Shown in pieces: positions 1 to 8,869 of a stretch of DNA of 24,216 nt (its first letter is position 1; the number at the start of each line of letters is the position of its first letter). The stretch lies in NCBI GenBank assembly GCA_011763485.2, contig JAANSK020227746.1, positions 1 through 24,216 of the forward strand, given 5' to 3'. The notes under the pieces are model-generated. The model had not been told where the DNA came from. It worked only from the letters and a program-made list of their open reading frames with translations, and made no database searches. The position numbers and the translations under genes are program-made. The DNA comes from Isoetes engelmannii (Eukaryota; Streptophyta; Lycopodiopsida; Isoetales; Isoetaceae).

Positions 1-77
1 TAAAGCTTGGATCTGTGCCAGAATGTCACGTTCATGAACTCCTGGAAGAAGTCCCTGTCGAGACTGGAGAAGGTCCT

Positions 78-113
78 CTTACGAAACTTTTTAGTTCTGA
101 ATGATGCCATTGC
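78..113 (+). repeat. 36-bp direct repeat, copy 1
   Basis: This stretch, beginning CTTACGAAACTTTTTAGTTC, recurs at 987-1022 with one mismatch by eye (G/A near the middle). The copies are about 900 bp apart and flank unrelated sequence. They may be remnants of a local duplication or of a dispersed element. No function is evident. Confidence 0.8.
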
Positions 114-986
114 AGACTAAAATTGCCCAAAGATGCCATCATGTACATAATTTCTCTGAGTTTGTTCAGCAACTTCAACATGGGCATTCATAGCTTGGAC
201 ATCGGATTCGCTTGGGAAGCAATAGATATGCATCCGATCCTAAGTTTGAGGAGACGTAATACTCCTTTTCCATTAGAGTTTTCCCATCAATTTTTCCATG
301 AGGTCTTTAGGCTTTAGAGTGTGCATAAATCTATTACTAGCAATAGCAAGCTCAGTCTTATTCAGCCTTTTTTTTGCAGTATGTATTTGGCTAGATGCAT
401 ATTTTCAAACCTTGAAATGTTTTCTAAAAACATTTGCATTTGAATTTTGCAGAGAGATAGGACTACCATAGGGGATGTTCCTTTTTGATAGTGATCATGT
501 TTATTACATGATAACTGCACTTCAAAAACTAAGGCCAGATGCATACATTATTGAGAGTTTATTCACTTCAACGTAAGTAAGACTTCTGCAGTTTATGTGT
601 TGTCAGAGGATTGCCATATATATAGCTGTCATTGATGGCAACAACGACAACAACTTAAGCTCTCGTGTGTTCCATCCCAAAACACCATCAACTGCAGTGC
701 CCATGTATTTTCTAGGTAAGTAACTGGGAAAAGGAAATAAGATTGCATTTACATATCATGTCTTCAAGATGGCAGTTATTAAGTACCTGGTGTGGTCAAG
801 TTTCCATCAAAATCCAAATTGAAACGATGTGAACTGGATGTCTTTGTGAACAGTTTTCTTTTGATATTTATTTAATGTGACAACATAGATGTAACAACAT
901 AGATACTGTTTGCAAAATGTTCAAGTTGTTCAAAGGATTCTTACATCATGATAAATATCCATAAAACTTTTTAGTCATATCAAAAC

Positions 987-1022
987 CTTACGAAACTTTT
1001 TAGTTCTAAATGATGCCATTGC
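987..1022 (+). repeat. 36-bp direct repeat, copy 2
   Basis: Second copy of the repeat at 78-113, in the same orientation. It lies about 100 bp left of the LINE insertion at 1121, so the pair is not the target-site duplication of that LINE. Confidence 0.8.
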
Positions 1023-1120
1023 GAAATCTTACAAAAACTGCAAGGATCGCACACTGGAACTTGAGCTATTTAGATGTTGAGCTACACAACCACATGAAAG
1101 CATTAGCTCTCCAAGATACA

Positions 1121-1132
1121 TGTAAGTAATGC
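1121..1132. repeat. LINE copy 1 target-site duplication, left
   Basis: TGTAAGTAATGC here is repeated exactly at 3387-3398. The two copies bracket a poly(A)-tailed reverse-transcriptase sequence, which is the expected footprint of target-primed reverse transcription. Confidence 0.92.
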
Positions 1133-1133
1133 C

Positions 1134-1156
1134 TTTTTTTTTTTTTTTTTTTTTTT
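1134..1156 (-). other. Poly(A) tail of LINE copy 1
   Basis: Twenty-three consecutive T on the + strand, read as poly(A) on the element's strand, directly next to the left target-site duplication. The length suggests a fairly young insertion, although the reading frame is already broken. Confidence 0.85.
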
Positions 1157-1340
1157 AAAGAATGAGAATATTACAAATCGAGTAAGGAGGTAGACAAACT
1201 GCCCCAAAGAGACAGCAATACCTCGATACTCCATATCCGACTCACCACAAACCATAACTCTACTGCTGGACAAAAGAGCCATCCGTATATACAATGCCCA
1301 GGAAGTCCCGCCAAATGGCAAACTTCCGCTCCGCAGATCC

Positions 1341-3386
1341 CTAGAACGCAAGAAAGCTCTGAAACAGCTTATATCTAAGCCGAGGAACAAGGGAGGCCGC
1401 GGGCTGCTGAATCCCCTGGAATATCCACAGCCGCCGCCGCTTCCAAACCAACCACACGAGCCAAGCCACACACAGATGTAAGGCTTGCTTCCGTCGGAGC
1501 GGCCACGCAGCAGGATACACATGAAGCAGCAACTGCTGGCTGGTCTGTCAGGCTGACCTGGAACAAAGTCCTAACCAAGTCCCAGGCGGCCTGCAAGTGG
1601 GGGCAAAGCACCGGACAATGCTCCAAAGTCTCATGGTGGAAGCCACAACAAGGACAAAGAGGATTCACACCTGTCCTGAACCTGCTCACCAAAGTGTTCA
1701 CCCTTATACAGCGGTGCACTACCTGCCACAACAGTACTCTAACCTTTGGAAGGGGAAGTGGACTCCAAGTCCACACCCAGACCGAATGCCAACAAGAACC
1801 AGGAAGCTGCAAAGACCACCTGCCTGAAGGGGGCAAGGTATCATGAATAACCAGCACTCGATAGGAGGACCGCACAAAGCACGAGGCCACAACATCTGGA
1901 TGAACCTTCCAAACCTGCACCACCACATCATCCTGAAGGACTATAGGTATGTGTTGCGGAATACACCTCGCTACCTGCTCCCAAATAGTCCGATCACTCC
2001 CCCGCAACCGAAACCGGGCTCGGAAAAACTCCCAAGAAGCTAGCTGGCCCTCCCAATACCAATCCTCCAAGGTGCGTACAGCAGCCCGCCTCCAACGGGC
2101 CTGCGTCCGGGCATGCACCGTGGCAGCCAGAGGCAAGTGCTCCAGGGGCAGAGGCACCCACAGGAAAGAGGAGGAGTGATGATAGACAGCAGCATAATCC
2201 AGCTGAAACAACATACGTACATGCTCCCATGCTCGTAAGACCCCGGTAAGAAAGGGGGAGGCATGCGAAAAAGGCCTGAGACCATACAGCAATGTCCAGG
2301 GCAACTCCACAAGGACAGACGACTTCCCAAATGCCACACAATGGCGAAGGGACTGCAGAAGCAAGGCTGCCTCGGGAGATGACGCCCCCTCCTGTAAGAT
2401 GCTCCAAACAAACTTGGAGACCAGCACCTTACTATGCAAAGCCAGATCCAAAATGGCCAAACCCCCCATCCTCCCGAGGGCGGAGGCACTTCCACCAAGC
2501 GACTTTTACCACTAACCCTTCATCATCTCCCCCCAACACAAGTTTTCGAACAATCCTGTCCAAGGCTTGCATCTTACCCTCAGAAGCCAACATGAGAGAT
2601 GCTGTGTACACATGCGTACTACAAAGTACAGACTTGGCAACAGCGATTCGCCCTGCCATAGATAGCTTGCTGCCCTTCCACCAATTAAGGTGCTTCTGCA
2701 GCCCCTGCAAGATCTCATCCCACACCCTCCCCATAGAGATATCACTACCGAAGGGGATGCCCAACAGCTTCGTACACTCACTGAAAGCACCTTCCAAGGA
2801 AAAAGTCCGAAGCACGGAGGAGGCGGAGTCAACAAGGCCCATAATGTAGAGCACTTACCCCAATTCAGAAGAATCCCCGAGGCCAAAGAGAAAGTATCCA
2901 ATAAGCCCTTCACATTCCGCAAATTCCTCTCCTCTACCACCAGGCAGAGGAAAGTATCATCGGCAAACTGGTTAATAATCTGCTGGCTGCCATCCTGCAT
3001 CCGAAGCCCATCCACCACGCCCTCCTCCACTGCAGCCAATAGCAACTGAGACAGCGCCTCCGCCACAATAGTAAACAGGAAGGGAGCTAGAGGGCACCCC
3101 TGTCGTACGCCTCTGCCCAATGAGAAGAAGGCAGAGGGCTCCCCCTGACACATCACCGTAGCCCGTGCGAACCTATGCAGCTTCATGACTGTCTCCGTGA
3201 AGCGCGGGCCACATCCCAATGCCAACATCACAGCAGACATAAACTCCCACCGGACACTGTCATAAGCTTTCGCAAAGTCAAGCTTCAGATAAGCGATACC
3301 TTGTCCTGTTTTTCGCGTCCAATAAAGGCCCCTCATAAGCTGCAGCAACATTAGTCAAGATGTTCCTTCCAGGAACAAACCCAGAC
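1341..3386 (-). pseudogene. LINE ORF2 remnant: reverse transcriptase plus zf-RVT
   Basis: Reading from 3386 down, the first residues carry the conserved GF-x-PGR-N motif, then the frame breaks near 3352. From 3351 the RT core is open: LDFAKAYDSVRW (motif A with catalytic Asp), RGVRQGCPLAP (motif B) and FADD (motif C, catalytic pair). The frame shifts near 2855, where the next frame continues with LGIPFG and LSMAGR thumb-region motifs, and shifts back near 2460 at GGLAILDL. Around 1600-1700 a zf-RVT finger is visible (CPCC...H.ETLEHC). The 3' end (about 1341-1532) holds the Trp-rich C-terminal region common in plant LINEs. At least three frame breaks and loss of the N-terminus make it a dead copy. 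The open frames on the opposite strand are shadows. Confidence 0.9.
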
Positions 3387-3398
3387 TGTAAGTAATGC
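3387..3398. repeat. LINE copy 1 target-site duplication, right
   Basis: Exact copy of the 12-bp TGTAAGTAATGC at 1121-1132. Excising one copy plus 1133-3386 restores a continuous AT-rich sequence. Confidence 0.92.
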
Positions 3399-4455
3399 TT
3401 TTTCTAAGTTTCTTTTCTAACCTTTTAGATTTCCTCTCAGAGCACTAGTACGCGTTAAAGTTTAAAAAATGCTATACTATTGCTTGATCAGAGTTTCTTT
3501 TTCTTTTCCCCTAATGGTTGAATACTCGATTCTATATAGTGTTTTGTAACTACCTACAAGATGTGGACCAGAGAGGACATTAAATCATTGACTCATTAAT
3601 TGTGTTTCTCCTACTATACGTACGCTGGTAGTGCTTCTATTTGAGAGGAACCTTCCTTTATCAGTCATGGTAGTCACTCATGTGCGTATAAAAAGGTGAG
3701 AATTATTAATTGTCTACATACTACAGGAAGTCTAAGTAAATTGTTAGATGTGCTAATGTGAAATGTTTCCCATATAGGTAAAACGAACATAAACAAAAGG
3801 ACTATGTATTTTGCACATGGCCATTCTTACGTAACATTGCTTGCAAAAATTCATGTTGCTACAACCTATAAATATTGTTCCGTTTGCAGTCACAGCCCTA
3901 TGGATGCGTTCATCACATTGAGAACATTATGTTGTAGATATGTTTGTATATTGATTACTGTCCTTTAAGACCATCCTTTGATTACTACCCTTCAAGATAA
4001 TCCCTTTTTTGTCGTTAATGGAGTAATGTGCAGATTTCTTTACTGTTCTAAACTACTGTTTGTACTTTTTCAGGTATATGTGCAATGGTTGAAAAGCAGC
4101 TACTAGAAACAACTTTGTATACACAAAGCAATGTGTAGGCTTATGCTGGCAGAAGCATTGGAGACAATTGTAACAAAGTGTAGATAAATATACATCTGGC
4201 ATGTCCTTCTGTATGCAACTGTAGCTCTAATATTAAGGATTTTGGTTGTATACTCTTAGAATTGACTACAATTGGCACATTTCAAACTAGATTGACACCA
4301 AAAATTGACATTAAGATAAACCAAACTGCAGCTGTATTTTATCAACGTTTAGCTTTATTGGAGGTTGTTATTGCAGAATATGATCTCCATCAAAGTCCTC
4401 ATAACTCATGAATTTCATAACCTGCATTGTTCTTAATGCGCCCTTATAGATTGTG
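3399..4455. other. AT-rich region without recognisable gene
   Basis: No long open frame, no RNA gene and no element ends were found. A TATAAAAAG string occurs near 3686, but nothing downstream looks coding, so I do not call a promoter. Confidence 0.55.
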
Positions 4456-4667
4456 CTTCTATTCTATTCTCAAATGACAAAAAGCATTCAAAATCTTGTG
4501 TAGATAGGGATGGGGGAAGAATTCCTTTGACTTCCAAATAGCAACTCAAGTGGAGATTTTTCTTCTATTCTATTCTCAAATGACAAAAAACATTCAAAAT
4601 TTTGTGTAGATAGGGATGGAGGAGGAATTCATGAACTTCCAAATAGCAAGTCAAGTGGACATGCACG
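4456..4667 (+). repeat. 106-bp tandem duplication (two copies)
   Basis: Copy 1 (4456-4561) and copy 2 (4562-4667) both begin CTTCTATTCTATTCTCAAAT and share most positions, including GTGTAGATAGGGATGG and CTTCCAAATAGCAA. They differ by scattered substitutions. Head-to-tail duplication in non-coding DNA, with no protein signal. Confidence 0.9.
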
Positions 4668-4939
4668 TTTGACCTAAGTATTACTGGTGCAGTAGCTTTG
4701 AGATGCCTGTAAGAAACCCATTAAATTAAAGAATTCATAGATTAAATTAGACTACAATATTTGTTATATAGCAGTGTGCTCACATTAACAATATCGTTTT
4801 CTCATTGCAGTCAACACATTCATAGAATTTCAACTTATGCCCAACAACGCTGGGCACCGTTACTAGTCCTATATAATAAAATTATAGTGTATGTATTTTT
4901 TCATCAAACCCTAGATGGAGCGGCTGAGATTCAATATGG

Positions 4940-4948
4940 ACACGTGGC
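4940..4948 (+). promoter_or_regulatory. G-box/ABRE-like motif ACACGTGGC
   Basis: The motif matches the plant bZIP-binding ABRE/G-box core (CACGTG). A telo-box-like AAACCCTAG lies 26 bp upstream. With no gene attached, the function is unproven. Confidence 0.3.
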
Positions 4949-5272
4949 GCCATCTTGCCCTTCCAGGCATTTTGTACGAAACGCTCCTTTTTTAAATCGG
5001 CCGGTTTTAGCAAAATGGTAGCTTGTTCTTCCTTCTTCCGCGTAGGGTTTTTCACCGAAGAATCTGCCCATCTTCCACTAGGCATTCTCCCTATTACACA
5101 AAGAACATTGTATATTCTCCCTGTGGAATCTCTTCACCCTATAATGATTATAATGCCACATTGTTATAAGATGGTCAAAAGTAAATTATACTTTGGGGCA
5201 AACACCTGGAGCTATCCATGCATGCAAGTGTCAATAGAAGTGGAATATAAAAGAGAACCAAAAAAACTGTTC

Positions 5273-5284
5273 GGCACGGGTGCC
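5273..5284. repeat. Small hairpin GGCAC-GG-GTGCC
   Basis: A perfect 5-bp stem with a 2-base loop, about 9 bp left of the proposed LTR start. A related hairpin, GGCACC-ACG-GGTGCC, lies at 10477-10491. The shared GGGTGCC core may mark ends of one repeat family, but the evidence is slight. Confidence 0.4.
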
Positions 5285-5292
5285 TGAGCATT

Positions 5293-5729
5293 TGTTACAG
5301 TTCTGTAACAGGTCGAATAGGTGGGCAACGTTTTTTTTTTTTTTGGTGCAGGCAGAGCAACGGCTGTCGAATCCGAGTCTCTGAAGCCATATCCGTCAGT
5401 TGGTCTGACACATAGCGGAATCCAGTTGCTGTCCGACCATTTTGAAAGGGATTCGTTACTGGACTGTCACTGATTGCAGTCAAGCAGACAAGCTGGTGAT
5501 CTATTTGCTCAAGGTATTATCTAGTCTTCTCTAGTTGATTGAAATTTGATCTGCTCTGGCTTTTCTAGCCGGAAGGCTCTTCTTGCACCAAATCGCTAAT
5601 TGCCCACAGTTGATTGCTGGCTGATTGAATCGCTAATTGCTTGTGCTTCATTGACTTATTGAAGTGGTTTGGTTTTGAGCATCTCTTTGCAGTATTCTTG
5701 TTGATAAACCAATCTAGATCATTCAGCAG
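5293..5729 (+). repeat. Putative 5' LTR of copia element
   Basis: The right boundary is supported by the primer-binding site starting at 5730, just after ATTCAGCA. The left boundary is a guess: TGTTACAG at 5293 begins with the expected TG and forms the inverted repeat TGTTACAG-TT-CTGTAACA (5293-5310). That would give an LTR of about 437 bp. A 16-T run near 5331 may be an insertion inside it. No matching 3' LTR is visible in the window, so the boundary cannot be checked here. Confidence 0.45.
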
Positions 5730-5742
5730 TGGTATCAGAGCC
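5730..5742 (+). other. Primer-binding site for initiator tRNA-Met
   Basis: TGGTATCAGAGCC is the classic plant LTR-retrotransposon PBS, complementary to the 3' end of initiator tRNA-Met. It abuts the gag start: the gag ATG begins at 5743, leaving no leader. This fixes both the strand and the right edge of the 5' LTR. Confidence 0.92.
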
Positions 5743-6488
5743 ATGGCAACAACATTTGGTGCCTCGCTTCTCAGCTCAATAGAGGTGTATGTTGGTAGCT
5801 CTGGGCTTCAGGTTTGGAAGGAGAAAATTCAGGAGGTTTTGAATGCAGAAGGTTTGATGGATATTGTACAACCGCCCAAGGTAAAAGATCTGAAGGAGGT
5901 GCTTGCAAAACTGGGGAAGATGAAGATCGGTGAAGGTGAAACCTCTGGTAAGGCTGAAAGCTCTTCTTCATACTCTGATCAACAACTTAGAGAAGCTAGA
6001 GGGATTATTGCATGCAAAGTTGGGTCTAGCATATTATTAAGAATGCGATGTCTTAATCCTCAAGAGACATGGGCATATTTGATTAATAATTATGAAAAGA
6101 AATCATTGTCACAGTTGGATGTATTGGATAGAGAGTTAAGAGAATTGGAATATAATGAAAATGAAAATATCACTGAAACATTTTCAAAGATTGATAACAT
6201 CTTTGCTGATTTAGAGGTAGTAGGAGCCAAAATGAGTGATGAATTTCAGGTCTTATAATATCTCGTGCTTTTTCAAAGTATGATGTGTTGTCCACCTTGT
6301 ATAGAACTACAACTAAAAATTGTGATGAAGCAGAAAGACTAGTAAGAACAGAGCTTGAGCAAAAGAAAATAAGCACTAAGGAATAAAGTCATGAAGTGTT
6401 GCTTGTTGAGAAAGCTAAGCGTAAAGTACAAAAGGTTATTGGTCCTTGTTTTTATTGTCATGAGGTAGGGCATCTAAAAGCAGAATGA
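5743..6488 (+). pseudogene. Broken copia gag with truncated zinc knuckle
   Basis: The start is the ATG at 5743, not the upstream in-frame ATG at 5641, which lies in the LTR. The open part (to 6258, 171 residues) carries copia-gag features: a Trp in the N-terminal region (VWKEKIQEVL), the segment ETWAYLINNYEKKS and the LRELEYNENENI / FSKIDNIFADLEVVG stretch typical of the UBN2/retrotran_gag family. A frameshift near 6250 moves the reading to SRAFSKYDVLSTLYR, which then meets TAA near 6385. The CCHC knuckle follows (CFYCHEVGH, from 6447), but where the last Cys is expected there is a TGA stop (6486-6488). So the nucleocapsid finger is cut exactly at its fourth ligand. Confidence 0.85.
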
Positions 6489-6549
6489 AAGCTTAATAAG
6501 GAATTGTCTTGTTATGGGAAAGCAGAACTGAAAGCTTAATAAGGAATTG
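6477..6549 (+). repeat. About 43-bp tandem duplication after the zinc knuckle
   Basis: AAAGCAGAA followed by TGAAAGCTTAATAAGGAATTG occurs at 6477-6506 and again at 6519-6549, with one extra base in the second copy. The copies lie between the first and second zinc-knuckle-like regions of the gag remnant. The duplication carries a stop codon in both copies in one or another frame. Confidence 0.85.
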
Positions 6550-6778
6550 CAGCGGAATGGGTCATATCTCCACGAATTGGTTTAGTCCCAAAAACTATAA
6601 TAAAGGACGAGGAAGATGGAGTAATGAGAGGGGAAGCTTCGAGTCCAGAGGAAGAGGAAATCCATCAAGGGGAAGGGGTAGAAGAGGAGCAGCTAGAGTT
6701 AATACAACTCGGGAAATTGATGAGCATGATTCTGAGGCTAAACAGGACAATCAAGAGGTAAAATCTTTCATACTGTGA
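6509..6778 (+). pseudogene. Gag-pol linker remnant, Gly/Arg-rich
   Basis: Open from 6509 to 6778. It contains CSGMGHISTNW, which looks like a second CCHC knuckle with the first Cys pair disturbed and the last Cys changed to Trp. A Gly/Arg-rich run follows (GRGRWSNERG, SRGRGNPSRGRGRR), typical of the nucleocapsid-to-protease linker in copia elements. It ends at TGA just before the protease. Confidence 0.65.
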
Positions 6779-6787
6779 ACATATAAA

Positions 6788-7250
6788 GCTGATGAATGTC
6801 CTTATAACCATGAGATTGATGAATTTATAGTTGATAGTGGAGATGAGCGATCAGTAGTTAATTCTACTGATTTTCTGAATGGTATTTGTGCTAGCAAATA
6901 TTTGAGCCATGTACAGTTAGGTAATCGAGACTCGCAGAAGGTGGTTGGAAAAGGGATGTTGCGCTTATTTGATCTGCAAGGGAACAGTGTGAATGTTACT
7001 GATGTTTTGTGTGTACCAGTTCTATACAAAAATCTTGTGTCTGTAAGTCAATTGGTAGATCTTGGATATGAATTAAGGTTTAACAAAAAAAGATATAAGG
7101 TGTTGTTTGATAATGAGTTGTGGTTCTTTGCAAAATGAGTTGGGAATCTATTTCAGTTTTCAAAGGAAGTGTTGAAAAGCATAAATGTATTATCAGTTTC
7201 ATCTGTCTCAGTTTGGCATAATAGACTTGTCCATACACATATAAAACTTT
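6788..7250 (+). pseudogene. Copia aspartic protease and start of pre-integrase region
   Basis: The frame is open from about 6788 to the TGA at 7136-7138 and then continues in the same frame. It shows IVDSG, the D-[ST]-G catalytic motif of retropepsins (Asp codon at 6833-6835), then VQLGN, VVGKGMLRL, VTDVLCVPVLYKNLVSVSQL and LGYELRF, matching the copia protease layout. After the single stop comes VWHNRLVH (about 7211-7234), the gag-pre-integrase motif W-H-x-R-L-x-H. The usual Ala/Ser after DSG is replaced by Asp. Similarity ends near 7250. Confidence 0.85.
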
Positions 7251-7262
7251 GGCGTCTGTCTG

Positions 7263-7907
7263 TTCCTCTGCCTCTATCGACAATCCAGATTGTTTGGCTG
7301 TCCCTCCATCCTTATAGACGTCGAAAATTATGCCACAAGGTATTATCAAATCATTAGAACTTGAAGGGGCATATAAAACATACCTTTTCGTCAAGTAGAA
7401 AATTCAAACATGGATGTTTATTATGCCAACGCCAACATGGCGTCATTTCGAGATTTCCTAACTATCTCGAATACCTTTCTGGAGTCGAAAGAGTGCTTGA
7501 AAGTGCTTGGCTAAGAGCAACTGGATGTGATTTCCTGAGTGTTAGTGTGCAACAAATTTGTGTTAAGACAATGTCTCTCTGCCCCTATCGACGGTCGAGA
7601 TTGTTCGACTGTCCCTCCGTCCTTATGGACGGCCCAGATTATGCCACACGGCATCATCAAATCATTAAAAGTTGAAGGGGCTGATAAAACATAGTTTCGT
7701 CAACCAGAAAATTCAAACATGGATGTTTATTAGGCCAACATGGCGTCATTTCGAGATTTCCTAACTATCTCGGATACCTTTTTGGAGCCGAAAGAGTGCT
7801 TGAAAGTTTCCACCAGACTCGAATTTTTGTGCTTTTTGTGCCCGGCTAAGAGCAACCGGATGTGATTCCTTGAGTGTTGGTGTGTAACGAATTTCTTTAA
7901 GACAATG
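7263..7907 (+). repeat. Two-copy tandem repeat, 311/334-bp units
   Basis: Unit 1 (7263-7573) and unit 2 (7574-7907) align from CCTATCGAC... to AAGACAATG, sharing CTGTCCCTCC, ATGCCACA, CAAACATGGATGTTTATTA, GGCGTCATTTCGAGATTTCC and GAAAGAGTGCTTGAAAGT. Unit 2 carries about 30 extra bases around CCACCAGACTCG that unit 1 lacks. No coding frame is shared. It begins where the copia coding similarity stops, so it may be part of another element or of a satellite. The family was not recognised. Confidence 0.85.
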
Positions 7908-8103
7908 CTTTCTAGGACGTCATGCTTCTTTTGGTGTAACTGCTTCTATTTTGCTTTAATTGCATATTTGGAGAATTACCAATTTGACCTAACTTTCATT
8001 GGTACGCTTTGCACAATTATATGTTGTGAAGAGCTTAATTAGTTTGGGAACAACAAACATTAATACAATTTTGGATGATGAATAGAGTTGGATCAAAGAG
8101 TGC

Positions 8104-8360
8104 ATGCGCACAATGTACCTTAGATTTACATCCAAATTTGAAATAATTTTTCTTAGGGCAATTATGTCTAGACTTACTAGACTTCAAGAAAATGACTCAC
8201 TTGATGACACTTTTGACATCGTTGAACATGATCTTGTGCCATCGATAAATGCTATTAATGGTGTGAATGTTGGTGTCAATATGGGTTTTTGTCCCATGTC
8301 CATGAACAATGTTCACCAATATGTTGAACAACATAGTGTGGAGGCAAGTACACATAATAG
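8104..8360 (+). pseudogene. Exon-like module A, unknown protein
   Basis: An open frame containing DLVPSINAINGVNV and ending VEQHSVEASTHN, then AG|GTATGC, a plausible splice donor at 8360/8361 in phase 2. A diverged relative (module B) lies 509-534 bp downstream with the same final motif and the same donor phase, which argues that both were once coding exons. No known domain is recognised; the sequence is rich in Asn, Asp and Val. The start at 8104 is simply the first ATG and is not otherwise supported. Confidence 0.4.
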
Positions 8361-8503
8361 GTATGCTTTTAATCAAACTCTTATATAATCTCTTTTACAA
8401 AAATTACTAAATCTGATATTCATTGTATTAGTTTGCTTTCATTTCATACATTGCAATATTTAATGATTTTGAAGCACCCAGCTATGATCATTCAAATCTA
8501 TCA

Positions 8504-8869
8504 ATGTTGCCAAGATTAGGCAACATTGGCGTATTTCCAAGTAATATTATCACCATCCAACTCCATTTAATAGATAATAGCAATGGTCCTAACCATATGC
8601 ATGCTGATATTGGAGGCTTTTCTATTAATGCTACTCATGGGTTTGGAGCCTTACTTGATAACAATGACGATAATAACAATGGTCCTAACCATATGCATGC
8701 TGATATTGGGGCTTTTCTATTAATGCTACTCATGGGTTTGGAGGCTTACTTGATAACAATGACGATCTTGTACCATCTATAAATGCTATCGATAGTGTCA
8801 ATATTGATGTGAATGTGGACCTTTATGTGATGCTGAACAATATAATGTGGAGGCAAATACAAATAACAG
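8504..8869 (+). pseudogene. Exon-like module B, frameshifted duplicate of module A
   Basis: The first part reads NGPNHMHADIGGF... and is tandemly duplicated (see 8581-8771). A 1-bp loss in the second copy (GGAGG to GGGG near 8710) shifts the frame. Further on, DLVPSINAIDSVNIDV matches module A, and in another frame AEQYNVEANTNN followed by AG|GTAAAC (8869/8870) matches module A's VEQHSVEASTHN plus donor. Protein-level conservation with broken frames suggests a decayed gene or gene fragment of unknown function. Confidence 0.4.
8581..8771 (+). repeat. 96-bp tandem duplication inside module B
   Basis: Copy 1 (8581-8676) and copy 2 (8677-8771) both start CAATGGTCCTAACCATATGC and end in TTGATAACAATGACGAT. 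They are nearly identical, and copy 2 is one base shorter. The period of 96 bp equals 32 codons, so it would preserve reading frame but for the deletion. This implies a recent duplication. Confidence 0.92.

Larger units (their letters stand above)
1..1120. other. Non-coding AT-rich region, no gene recognised
   Basis: Short open frames here have no recognisable domain, no coherent splice structure and no codon pattern that stands out. The only structure seen is one half of a 36-bp direct repeat pair (78-113 and 987-1022) and a small duplicated ACATAGAT motif near 881-905. I see no promoter or RNA gene that can be supported. Confidence 0.6.
1133..3386 (-). mobile_element. 5'-truncated non-LTR retrotransposon (LINE), copy 1
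   Basis: A LINE inserted in minus orientation. On the + strand it starts with a 23-T run (1134-1156), which is its 3' poly(A), and it ends abruptly at 3386 inside the reverse-transcriptase gene. It is flanked by the 12-bp duplication TGTAAGTAATGC (1121-1132, 3387-3398). It lacks a 5' UTR, ORF1 and the endonuclease, as expected when reverse transcription stops early. It is clearly more GC-rich than its AT-rich surroundings. A second copy of the same family, truncated further, lies at 11336-12352 on the opposite strand. Identity as a plant L1-like LINE rests on the RT motifs and the zf-RVT finger; the exact clade was not determined. Confidence 0.93.
4668..5292. other. Unassigned stretch with promoter-like motifs, left of copia element
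   Basis: AT-rich DNA holding an AAACCCTAG telo-box-like motif (4906-4914), an ACACGTGGC G-box/ABRE-like motif (4940-4948) and a reverse telo-box GTAGGGTTT (about 5042). Such clusters are common in plant promoters, but no matching coding exon is visible on either strand. The open frame at 4955-5287 has no recognisable domain. It may be the remains of a promoter separated from its gene, or coincidence. Confidence 0.35.
5293..7262 (+). mobile_element. Degenerate Ty1/copia LTR retrotransposon, 5' half
   Basis: Order seen: putative LTR, tRNA-Met primer-binding site, gag with UBN2-type region and zinc knuckle, aspartic protease with DSG, then a gag-pre-integrase WHNRLVH motif at about 7214. The order protease then pre-integrase fits Pseudoviridae (copia). 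The element stops near 7250, before any integrase catalytic region, reverse transcriptase or RNase H, and there is no 3' LTR. What follows is an unrelated tandem repeat. Multiple stops and frameshifts show it is inactive. Confidence 0.85.

Noticed and set aside
2292-2849. 185-residue plus-strand open frame across the LINE
   Set aside because: It lies antisense to the reverse-transcriptase remnant, whose catalytic motifs are clear on the minus strand. Its sequence is a GC-driven shadow.
4955-5287. 110-residue plus-strand open frame before the copia element
   Set aside because: No domain, no homologous-looking motif and no splice structure; probably chance.
7263-7907. 3' LTR of the copia element
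   Set aside because: It does not match the proposed 5' LTR (5293-5729) at either end and is itself a tandem pair.
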